Assembly: GCA_003427395.1 (NCBI GenBank)
Contig: BFEA01000018.1
Coordinates: 5,493,486-5,557,485 of the forward strand
DNA length: 64,000 nt
From: Chara braunii
Lineage: Eukaryota; Streptophyta; Charophyceae; Charales; Characeae
Direction: 5' to 3'
Position numbers and translations under genes: made by a program
In this document: in pieces, positions 54,309 to 64,000 of the stretch
Layout: each line of letters opens with the position of its first letter
Numbering within the stretch: the first letter of the stretch is position 1
The notes under the pieces: generated by a model
Seen by the model: the letters and a program-made list of their open reading frames with translations, nothing else
Databases searched by the model: none
What the model was told of the DNA's origin: nothing

Positions 54309-55386
54309 CTCTTGAAACGGGGAGGGTACATCACCCGCTTCAACGAGAGTCGAAGCAGCTACAACTTCTACCGGTCCTAAGTGTTTCCCGAGCTGGAGCT
54401 CGTAGAGGCCCCAGACTGAGAAGGATGATATCCACCCTTAGGAGGGATCTTTTGCGAGACCTTCGGGTTCTTGCACTTAAACTGTGTATGGTCGTACTTG
54501 CCACAGTTTATGCAAGTACCACGCGACCAACGGTCTCACCACACTTCCTTATCCAAACCGGCCATCACCCAAGCAGCTATTTTGTTTGGGTTGGCGGCTT
54601 GGCCCTGACTCCTCTGTTGACCTCCCTTGTCGCGGCCACCTGCCTTAGTTTTAACTACAGCGGCGAGGTTGCTACCCTCAGCACACTCCTTGTCGTCTAA
54701 CTTTGAACCCACCACAAGTTCAGGAACATCATCGATCTTAGTTTGATTCTCTTCAGAATCAACCATCATCAATCGATTACCCTTCTTCTTCCATTCCTAT
54801 GGAGTCTTCTTCTTTCTTCGGAATCCGTCTGTAGTGGGGGTTTGAGCACCACCCAGCGTAGCCTCTAAGTCTAGGGTCTTCTTGCTGAATGTCTCAAAGG
54901 TGTGATACTCTCAACGAGCCTCACTAGCTAATAAGTTATTGATGTTTGTAGGAAGATATCTCAATAACATGGTCAATAAGACCTGTGGATTGTACTTCAC
55001 TCCTCGAACGACAATCAGACGCTCTACGGTCGTGGTGAGCTCTCACACTACCTTGTACTTCCGAGAGTCAAGTTTCAATAACCCATCAGTGATAATCTGC
55101 GCCTGTTGAGGGTTGTGTCATCGAGCCTCCACTAAATCCATAAAGCTTTCTAGGGTGTGGGTTTGGGACCAATCACCCATGTTTCTGTTGAAACCCTTTG
55201 AAGCTACCAATCCATTTAGTCAGCGAGCTGTTGAACCCTCTACGTAGGATGCAGCAGTAATCACTACCAATGTTTTTTTTGCCCTCACTCACACTGGCAC
55301 CGTTCTCAACCACATGTCGAGAGCCCTGAGAAGGTTGGAGGTGGTTTCAAGGGGGTCTTGGGGTACCAAGGTAATTGTTGTCTCGT
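54309..55386 (-). pseudogene. Gag C-terminal part, chromovirus 2
   Basis: The minus strand contains a capsid-type segment (LLRALDMWLRTVPV near 55300) and the knuckle CINCGKYDHTQFKC (54473-54514, C-x2-C-x4-H-x4-C). Stops and shifts break it. Sequence becomes repeat B at 55386/55387; the N-terminal part of the same gene resumes at 62341. Confidence 0.8.
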
Positions 55387-58300
55387 TGTCGATGCAAATA
55401 CCCTTACAAGGGTATCCGCCCTGGTTTTTGCAAAACGACAGAAAATAAGTTTCGTTTAAAGTTTACGTATTCCGCGCGAGGCGCGTCAGCATCTATGGTT
55501 TATGTTGGTTGGATGCTTGACTAGGGTAGAGAGTGTGTGGGCGCACAGATTTTTGAGGCGCGCGTGATCTTTTTATTTGTTGATGATTGAAGGGTCAGCG
55601 TGATCGCCGGCCAAAATTCTTTTCTTCTGATTAAACAGGGATTAAAAGGAATACGTCTCGTTGATTAATGTGCTTACTTGTGACATGTGCGTACGTGCGG
55701 AGGACGACATCCACAACAATGTGACTTCTGAAGGAGTTTCGGTAGCTCGGTGAGTCGTGCAGTGTCCGTTTATTTAGGCGTCCGCCAGAGCTAAAAATCA
55801 GACTTGGGCCTAGCACTAGCGATTATAGTATCCGACTTTCATGAAGGGGATTCAGGGATCAAGAATCGAGCGGCGGTGATGCGGGGTTATCAGAGTAGCA
55901 CCAAGGAACCGAGGGGTTGAGGGCCCGGCGGGGCTATCCCTCTTGGTTTTGTCGTTGGCGGCGTCAGAGCGGTACTAGCGGTTCCTTTCTCCCGTCTACC
56001 GTCTTCTGACGATTAGGAGTTTCTAAAATATCTTTATTTATTTGTCATTTTATTATTTTGCTCCGGTGTTCCTCACCTTAGACGCGACACTGGATTCGGA
56101 GGTCGTCATGGTCGTCAAGGATCTTGAGCACGCGCCTCCTTTAGCGGGTCCGTTCGGGTTCCGGCGTGCTAGGGCGTTGACAAAGATTCCTCTATCTTGC
56201 CTGTCGTGAAAAAACTGGGCCGAGGAGTCCGACGGGCATGCGAGCCGACGGGTGATTAGCCCACGGTCCGGAAGGAACTTGAGTGGCGGGATCTTTCTGC
56301 AGGAGCACCATCAGTTCCCCGCCGTCCGCGGTGGAGAGGTTGGGTATGAGTGTGCCCACGGGACGCTCGTCCACTTCGGACTTCAAAGTTCTCATTTGAA
56401 TATTTGCTACTACCACTAAAAGATTTGTGCCGGGACGTTTCACCTAGGCCCGCGCCTGGGCACATAGCAGACCCGCGTCCTCGGTCCCGCGACTTGCTAT
56501 GAGAAGCAGGGATAAGGCTTGTCCGCTGAGAGGCTGAAGGGGTGGTGGGGCCTGGTTGAGCGGGGCATGCCAGGGGAGATTAGAGGAGAGTGTGAAGGAG
56601 GTGGGGGTGTTAGTGGTCAAGACGGGCCCGTTGTCAGCCGCTGGGCATAGGGCTGAAAGACTGAGTCGTACAGTAGTTGGTTCCCTCCGAGGTTTCCCTC
56701 AGGATGGCTGGAGTTTGGGCCGAGGTCGGTCACAGCGGGGCGCGCTGCCGGTGGAGCGGCGCTAGCAAAAAGGGAGATCAGCGGTATATCCCGAAGCAGC
56801 GGGCAACGGGCCGGAGGAAACAGGCAGAGGGCAATAGCACAGGAAAGCGGGGCGCTGTAGGGACGATGAGTGAGGAAAAGGCAGTGGAGAAAGGGAAATG
56901 AACCCCGATGGGGGGCGGTGTCGGGTGCGTGTAAACGAAGATGAAGATGGCGGGTTGAGAACTCGGGCGCAGCAGGGGAGTGGGAGCGCAACCAATTGGG
57001 GATGGATCCGGGGAAAGAGAGAGATGGCCCCGGGGGTTTTGACTAAGGCGAATCCAACACCGAAGTCAATTTTAACTAAATGTTAGTAGGATGGGAGCTA
57101 TAACGAAAATGGGGTGCGCACTGACCGTCGAAGAACGAGGATATAGTGGAGGAGAAGGCTAACAGCAAACCCGATTCCTAACAGAATCAGGCAGGGAAGG
57201 AATCGAAATGGGGGTTTTCGGCCATCACGAATGCGATGGCGGGATTAGTTTTGGTGCTAGGATGATGGTTAGCTCGGTATGGAGGTGCTACGATGAAAAC
57301 GAGCGAGTGAAGATGGGATTCCGATGTTCTAAAGCAGGGCGAGTTGGATGACAGCGGCGGATTTAGGCATTAGTGGGCGGTTTCAGCGGTATGGGCAATG
57401 AAGGCTGCGCGGGAAGGGAGCCTCAAGCTTGCGCAGATAGAGGCAATGTATCTTTCCGCGTTTTGGATAGAGGTGTGGGGTCAGTTGCGGGGATTGGAGA
57501 CTTACCTCTTGCCTAGTGCATTGCTCAATATGTCGGTGGGAGCAGCCTTAATCGATCTCGGTGCAGAGGGGGGGGGAAGCAAAGATCGTAGAGTACAGCG
57601 AGAAGTAGATGTATCTTCCCGTATTACAACGGAAAATTCATTCAGATTGTGCTCGTCCATATTAGTGGGGCATGACCACTATTTGTCCCCGGGCTTTAGC
57701 GGGAGACCCGTTCTTGTTTAACAGGACCGGAGTTGACGAAAGCATGAGGGATGATGAGAAGTAGGAGTAGAGCGTGAGGGGGAGAGGACGTGCGAATACC
57801 TGGCAGGCTGAAGAGTCCACGCTGGGTGAACCAAGGACCGAGCTATAGTGGCAAGCTGCAGTGTGCTCGGCCCGAGTTTTTGCAAGGATTCACTTTGAAT
57901 CTGCCCGCTTTGACGTTCGGGGCAATAAGTAACTACGGGGTGGACAGTGGGATAGGACAGCTTACCTGGGTTGCCGCAGACGGGAAGTAAAGTGTGCAAC
58001 CACCGAGCAGTGCGAAGAGAGCAAGGACAGTATGGAAGAAGAGAGGAGACGAGGCCTTTCTACATTCCGGTGACGGATCCATTATGGGTTATATATCCCA
58101 CTGATGGAGGGAGCGAGGAGCTAGCTGCAAAGGAGGAGACTTACCCGTTAGCCTGTACACCAAGCAAGAATGGAAGGCTATCTGTCTAGTCAGTGAGCTG
58201 TTCACCGGGGAGGTAAGCGGCACGACTGCAGAGTTCTTTGTTGGCTAGCGTGGCGCCCGCCTCACCAGTCTGCGCAGCGACAAGGTAGTTGCAGAATTGC

Positions 58301-59204
58301 AAGATCCCGCTGAAAGGAGTGATAAGGAGAAAGAAGGGAGGCGCTGTGTTTTATGCCATTGCCCCATGTCTCAAGTTGCGGCTGTGGCAGTACAGGTCTC
58401 GAGCTTTAGTGGAGCAACAAGGGAACTAGCGGGGGAGTTGCAGGCCTAAAGGCTTACCTGCTGGCCAGTGTGATGCCCAGTTCGTTGGGCAAAGCTGCAG
58501 CAGACGAGCCGTGGGGACGGCAGGTCGCTGCAGATCTGTCTGTTGGTCGGGGTTATTGGAGTTACGGACGGTCTAAGCTCGTGAATGAGGGTGTCGCTGT
58601 GAGCCTGGAAGATTACGGGAGGATCGACGGTTGGCAGTTCGGCGTCAGTTGAACAGGTTGCGGTGTGTTTTGGCTGCCATTGCGGGGCCCTCAGGCGTAC
58701 CAAGGCAACAAGGCCCTCTCACGCGAGTCCGAATGCAACTCCCTTGGATCTGAGAGACTCAATGATTCTACTTCTGCTTCTCTAAGTCTAAGTCTAGTCT
58801 ATTGGTTCTGAGAGGAAGGCGGCAGGCGGGATTGCAACCCGTAGGACTGCAGCAAGACTCTGTGGGGAGTCCACCCACCGACTACCGGAGCTCTACCGAA
58901 ACTCAGGAGGAGTTCTGGAGGCAGCGAACCGAGAGGTAAAGGTTTCGCTTTCCTTCTATAAACTCAGTTATAGCCCACTATCTGTATTTTTTATTGTGTT
59001 TTGGCTAAGTATACTGAGTGCATCCCTACTTTGTCTTTTCAGTTTGACTTTCAAGACACAAACCAGACTAAGTAAAGGAATGCATGCGCAATGGCAGTTT
59101 CAGTTTTGTCTGTCTATCTGAAAGAAGATTATAACAAAGGGTTGCATCAGGGGGAAGGTTGGGAGAAAGGCAATTTTGTTTACGCTTGAACGGGTCTTAT
59201 AGGG

Positions 59205-59974
59205 TCCGGCATTGTTTCTAAGACGAATGGTCTAGCTGCTGTGTTTTGTTCTGTTTTTTGAAGGACCAAGCATTGTTTCTAAGACGAATGGCCTGACTAC
59301 TTGTTTTATGGAGTATTGATTGATTAAACTTTGAGGACCAAACATTGTTTCTAAGATAAATGGTCTGGTCGTTGTTTAATTTGGGTGGTTTTTGAACAGT
59401 CTCTGGGTCTTGACTCAGGGTACTCTGCTTTTTTTAGTGCTAAGAAAAAAGGGTTGAGCATTGTTTCTAAGACGAATGGCTCAACTCTTTTGGTTGTTTT
59501 ATTCTGAGGGGAGGTTCAGGCCAAAGACTGGACATTGTTTCTAAGATGAATGGTCTAAGTCTCAGGCCAGAGGATTATAATGTGAACAAAGGAATATGAC
59601 TTTCTATATGTCTATATTTATATGATTATGAGAACAAGGCTAGCCAGACATTTTTTCTAAGATGAATGGTCTGACTATAGCCCTATGACAAATTAAGAGA
59701 GTATAATTAAGAGCTATAATTGAAGGTAACTTGGGTCGGCTGAGCATTGTTTCTAAGATGAATGACTCAGTCCTACGCTCATTCTTGAAGATTAAGTTCA
59801 GAGAGATATACATAACTTGGCTATTTAAACAGATCAAGGCGACTAAGCATTGTTTCTAAGACGAATGACTTAGTCATATGCCCAATGAAGAAAGAAGTAG
59901 TTGTGCAACCTGTTTCTGTATAACGAAGGCAAATAGTTGGCATTGTTTCTAAGACGAATGGCCTAACTCAATGC
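59205..59974. repeat. Hairpin series B: nine units with core CATTGTTTCTAAGAYGAATG
   Basis: Cores lie near 59210, 59271, 59342, 59459, 59532, 59649, 59744, 59848 and 59941. The core pairs its ends (CATT/AATG). The flanking arms pair in a unit-specific way: AAGGGTTGAG with CTCAACTCTT, GACTAAG with CTTAGTC, CTGAG with CTCAG. At least seven of nine units have good arms, usually with one unpaired base after AATG. Units 1 and 2 are weak. Confidence 0.72.
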
Positions 59975-60258
59975 CCTATGTAAGCTGGGTATAAAGGGAT
60001 AAATCATTGAAAGACTATGAACTATTGTTTGTCATAGGTGATTTGGGTTCGTAAGAGTACTTACCTTTGTGGTTTGGCCTGCATGAGACTGAGTGCGACT
60101 ACTACTTAGTCTGAGTTTCAGTTTGACAGGTAGTTGTTTTAGAGGCTCGCCATGTGCTAGAGCGATAGGAGTTAGTTCAATTTTTGTATTTTCTTAGTTA
60201 ATTTTATTTTACTTAGGTCAATTTTCGCATTTTTTTGGAACATTTATTATACATGGGC

Positions 60259-60562
60259 TTGTATAAATCTTGGTAAGCCACTTTCTCTACGGGAAGCGCT
60301 GCTAAAATTTCTGCAAAACCAAGGAGTTAGACAAATTTTAAATTTTCAAAGTTCAACCTGTTTAACTTTCATATATGACTTAGTAAAAATTTGGGAAGTC
60401 TCCTTTCCTAAAGGGGGTGATGCCCAAATTTTTACTAATTCAATGGAGTGAGACAAAATTGGACTTTGGAAAGTTGACGACTATTTATATTTTCATACTA
60501 AGGCTGATATAGATTTTGGAAAGACACTTTTCTTACGGGAAGCGCTGCCGAATTTTTTTTAG
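60259..60562. repeat. Hairpin series C in repeat B: three units
   Basis: Units at 60259-60318, 60380-60437 and 60502-60562 match units 1, 2 and 5 of the series at 7143-7696. The second pairs TAGTAAAAAT with ATTTTTACTA. Confidence 0.68.
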
Positions 60563-62340
60563 TTTAAAGGAGTTAGGTTATATTTTGACAGGTGGCAATG
60601 CTGGCGATCCACTCAGTATAGAGGAGATTCTGCCAGGGTCTACCTTTCTTTGGGTACTTGCTTAGAGGTAGATTTAGGCTTAGTTAATTAGAAAGGTTTT
60701 GAGTGAGATCGTGATATGGAGATTATTCTCTATTGACTTATAGATCTAGCCTTGGGATTGGTCTGTCTTGTGTTGCAGGTCCTCTTGATCGATTGATTCA
60801 GGATTTGGGCTAGATTCAGCTTAATCCTACGAGGATCATCTTCTGTTACCACTGATAACAGGTCGGTTGCCGATTCATCAGTTTACGACTCAACTCCAAT
60901 CCACTCTTGTCACTCAACCTAAAGACTTTAGCCTTGTGATTTGAACTGTTTTGTTGTGTCTTCGCCCAGACTTTATTTGAATGGTTATTTAACGAAGGTA
61001 CTGAGTATTTTATTTTGAGGAGTTGCATAAGAGTGAGGCTTGCATGGCTAAAGCGAGGGGTGTGAGTACAGCGAATGGTTGGAGTTGACTCCGTGTAGTG
61101 TGTGAAGTTTTGTTGGATCTTTGATGTGATTGTAGGTATATTTGTAGTTCGGATTCTGGATGTGACTGCCTGTGATCACATACTTATATATGGCTGAGAG
61201 GAGTCTCACTGTGACTGTGAGAAGTAATCGTCCTATATAAATAACCCTTATATATATTTATATGGGCCTTGGGTATTCGCGTGGCTTACCGTGATCGCGA
61301 GTAAGGGTTAGACTAATTATGTTTTGAGAGAAAAGGAAGATTTTTTTTTACCCTTTGCTTTTTAGAGTTATTATATAGTTGGACGTTGTAGTCCGTGGCA
61401 ACCGTCAAAGTCAAACCCCTTGACTTATCTCAAGGGCCTAGATCATGGAGTTGGTCTTCAGGACCATAAGAGACGATTGTCACCACATGAACGAACCTGT
61501 GTACCACCCACTCTCCGCAGGGTGCAGAAGAGGGTGTGGTTCTTAACCGCACTTGGCGGTTGTCTGGCGTCCAGAGATTAACCCTCAAGGCGCGTGTCAG
61601 CCGACACGTGAGTGTCGAGCGTGACCCTCGATATTAACGAGGATCGAGTGAGTATGGGTACTACATAGTACGCCATCATTGTGATCGCTTGCGTACGCTT
61701 GCATTGCGAATCGATATGAGTCAGCCATGCGCCCGTGCGGTTTTATACTAAGTCTCGTGCGCTACGCCTATCCGATTTCCGCATCAGAAAGTTATGGGAT
61801 GACTACTAAGGGACTAGGAGTGTTGTCGTTTTGTTTGTCCTCTGTCGTTTTGTATATGTTTGTATATATGTATGTGTTTTTATTTTTATGTTATTTACAG
61901 TGGTGTGCGCGTGGCGTGTGGGATACGTCCTAGTCGACCGGCGACGAGTCGCGTTTGGGACCTCAGCCCCCCAAGATGTCGGTTCGCGTGCGGGTTCGAT
62001 AGAGGTGTACTACCGTGCGTACCCCCTGTGCTACAGCGAACGAGAAACGCCCCCGGCTGGTCCACCTCTGCGATTGCAACTGATAAGCTTTCGTATTGTG
62101 GACTGGTAGCTCGGCGGGGATACGCCGACCGAAGGGAGGNGATAGCTCTCGTAAGTCGTGCCTCGCGTAGGCCCTATCCTATCGTAGAGGCTCGCGGGAG
62201 GTATGGCTGGCACACTCGGTCGGAGCGGCTTGCGGAAGCTCCATGTATATTCGCGACGTGGAGATAGACCAACTCCTACGTGATGCGACCGGGAGGGTTC
62301 CACGCTGCCTTGTACGGTGCCGGAAACGATGCGCATGACA

Positions 62341-63140
62341 CCGTTGGCGGGACAGGTGGCGACTGTGGTATAGCTCCAGTCGCTGGACGAGAAGATGAAG
62401 AAGCAACAGTCTGAGATAGAGTTGTTGTTAATGAACTGCTTCGTTGTTGTCCTAACTGAGCGGCATAGAGGTCTGTCATCGCTGATAATGAAAGTGATGG
62501 CAAAGCTGTTGTCCGGATCCCAAACCTTTGTAGGGCCTGCAGAATCTGGTCCAGGGTGTCCTGCATGGCGTTCATTTTGCTCTCCGTGTACACCTGCATA
62601 GACAAGACGGTCGCCTTCGGAATCTTTCTTGTAAAGTTAAGGGTCGCGTTATCTAAACCCTCTAGTGCAGCTAGGTCTGCCTCCCTACTCTCTAGTCTGA
62701 CTCTTCTCTCTCTAATTTATTTTTCTTTCTTAGTAGTCTGTTTGAGTTCCTCTTCTAACCTTAGGCGGATACTCTCTACCTGTTGGAGCTTCATTTGCTC
62801 CCTTATAAGATGAGGCGGCAGGCTGAACTGTACACCCGCCATCTGACTTGCGCCGACACCTGACGTATTGGAGACTGACTGCGAGCTGGTCGAGTTGGAC
62901 GGCATGCTTTGACCAGAGGTTGTTGCAGATGTTGCTGAAGTGGTAGCCATTGTTACCCCGCTAGCTGTTGTTGCTTCCTTTGCAGCCTTAAGACTACGGG
63001 TCCTAGCTTCGACCCTTAGTCTTCTCTTTTCACCCGGTTGTAGGGCCTGGAACACTCTAGGGATTCTAAGCGATGTTAGCCTTGTTAACCTCCTAGCGCC
63101 AGTTGTACCTTCATCCCCGGCTGATCCACTCATCGGTTAG
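62341..63140 (-). pseudogene. Gag N-terminal part, chromovirus 2
   Basis: The minus strand starts MSGSAGDEGTTGARR at 63133, is basic and Ala/Thr/Ser-rich, then has a heptad-like LRLEEELKQTTKK end. A second frame (62605 to 62341) reads MQDTLDQILQALQRF and a Pro/Ser-rich linker that runs into repeat B. It resembles the N-terminus of gag in chromovirus 1. The frame shift near 62700 and the repeat B insertion break it. Confidence 0.75.
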
Positions 63141-64000
63141 GCAGACGCTGTCTGCACTAGAGTCCTCTCTGAGACCTACCGCAGCATACGTCTGACTGGT
63201 GCTAAAAATAAATAAATAATTACCCAACGAGTCACCTTGGCTACTATTCAAGCGGTACAAACAACACATATACGGACCGTACACATAGTCTACCTCTATC
63301 CTGATTAGTTCTGCACAGAAGCTTTGAGAAAAACTGACTATGCTAGATTACAGTTTTACTCTAGGCTGTTTGTTAGGTGTCAGTCGTCTATCAACCAACT
63401 AATCAAAATAAAAATAGACTATTGTGAGCAGTTGTATGCACAATGGATATGATAGTGATGCACATTAGAATTCACAATTGCAATCTCTTTCCCATATATC
63501 CAACGTACCTGTGAGCATCATCAAGCTGCAGTATCTAGTAAGGTGTGCAACCACGGCCCACCCATGTGCCCAAGAAGTATGCTTATGACCAGTCCTGCCC
63601 TTTGTTTACCCTAGCGTGCAACGTGACTTACGTCTGACTGATCTGGCTAATCAAGAGGCGATTTAAGTACAACCCTCGAGAGTCCTCATGATTTTTTCAA
63701 CGTCGCAATCAAGACGAAGATCACACCCAGTGGACAGTTCAGACCCCAACCAGAAATGTCCATAGACAGTCTGGGAGTGTCTACGTAAGACTGGTCAGTC
63801 CGCACACCCCTTCTATCAGCGCAGCAAATAGCCTCAATGGACAAAGCAGCATGGCCTACGTGTACTATTACCCATGGGTTGGCATGGTGATCGTGACTTG
63901 TGCTTCGACCAGGGCCCTTCAGAGGCACCGCCCTCTCCTGCCAGATGCGCCACCGGAAAGAATGTCGTCTCTCAAGGAAGAGCGCACACGACTCCTCACC
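63141..64000 (-). other. Leader of chromovirus 2
   Basis: Non-coding; homologous to 16570-17490 of chromovirus 1 (GAAGGGCCCTGG, ACCATGCCAACCCA, TTTTTGATTAGTT-type words). On the minus strand CACAG|GTACGT (63508) and TTTATTTTTAG| (63202) could bound a 307-nt leader intron, which is speculative. The 5' LTR must lie beyond 64000. Confidence 0.6.

Larger units (their letters stand above)
55387..62340 (+). mobile_element. Repeat B: large non-coding, hairpin-rich element inserted in gag
   Basis: This 6.95-kb homologue of repeat A has ends TGTCGATGCAAATACCC and GCGCATGACA. Flanks TCGT (55383-55386) and CCGT (62341-62344) could be a target duplication with one change. The insertion separates gag halves of chromovirus 2, so the ends are well defined and the element is mobile in origin. 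No coding frame is shared with repeat A. Best reading: a giant solo LTR or a non-autonomous element of unknown class. Series of hairpins lie at 59205-59974 and 60259-60562. Confidence 0.75.
49570..64000 (-). mobile_element. Chromovirus 2: decayed Ty3/gypsy element, split by repeat B
   Basis: It runs on the minus strand from a leader at the right edge (5' LTR outside the window) through gag, protease, RT, RNase H, integrase and chromodomain to a 3' LTR at 49570-49914. Gag is interrupted by repeat B (55387-62340). Without repeat B the visible part is about 7.5 kb, in line with chromovirus 1. It is a diverged member of the same family, also broken by stops and frameshifts. Confidence 0.9.

Noticed and set aside
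63202-63508. A firm leader intron in chromovirus 2
   Set aside because: The donor and acceptor look acceptable, but the matching positions in chromovirus 1 lack an acceptor, so it is kept only as a remark.

Overview
The window looks like a heterochromatic, repeat-dominated stretch of a nuclear genome from a streptophyte (green plant lineage). I see no intact cellular protein-coding gene. A charophyte alga such as Chara is my best guess, but that is inference. It rests on the Ty3/gypsy chromoviruses, L1-type LINE, DIRS-like RT relic and MITEs, and on a nuclear insertion that joins a mitochondrial atp6 piece to plastid ycf3 exon 2 with the end of its group II intron. That intron sits at the position used in land plants and relatives.

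Layout. 1-1519: SINE-like copies and simple repeats. 1520-9457: repeat A, a 7.9-kb non-coding element. 9458-15781: unassigned DNA with a roughly 1.06-kb tandem duplication. 15782-24466: decayed chromovirus 1 (+ strand), with a 458-bp Harbinger-like MITE in its 3' LTR. 24467-26690: compound simple repeats and unassigned DNA. 26694-33020: decayed L1-type LINE (- strand), split by a 1.6-kb inverted-repeat insertion full of microsatellites (277-bp N gap at 30182-30458) and by SINE copies. 33020-46720: mostly unassigned DNA with a DIRS-like RT relic, minisatellites and tRNA-like Pol III boxes. 46720-49560: GAACG-headed A-rich repeats, two hAT-like MITEs and the organellar chimera. 49570-64000: chromovirus 2 (- strand, running off the right edge), with its gag split by repeat B (55387-62340), a 7.0-kb homologue of repeat A.

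The most unusual content is the A/B repeat family. Both copies have TGTC...GACA ends and no coding capacity that I can support. Both carry long series of RNA-type hairpins. In copy A, ten hairpins share the apical loop TAAGTT (one has TAAGCT), with a single-base bulge at a fixed place in most of them, while their stems differ and stay complementary through compensating and G-U changes. In copy B, nine units at the matching place share a different core (CATTGTTTCTAAGAYGAATG), again mostly with self-complementary, unit-specific arms. Some positions are orthologous between A and B, with the stem kept and the apical module exchanged. Further hairpin classes lie upstream and downstream. This is the pattern expected from selection on RNA (or cruciform) structure, and I do not know it from a described element.

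The other coding remnants are pol and gag genes of selfish elements, all broken by stops and frameshifts. Chromovirus 2 has also lost apparent catalytic residues in RT and integrase.
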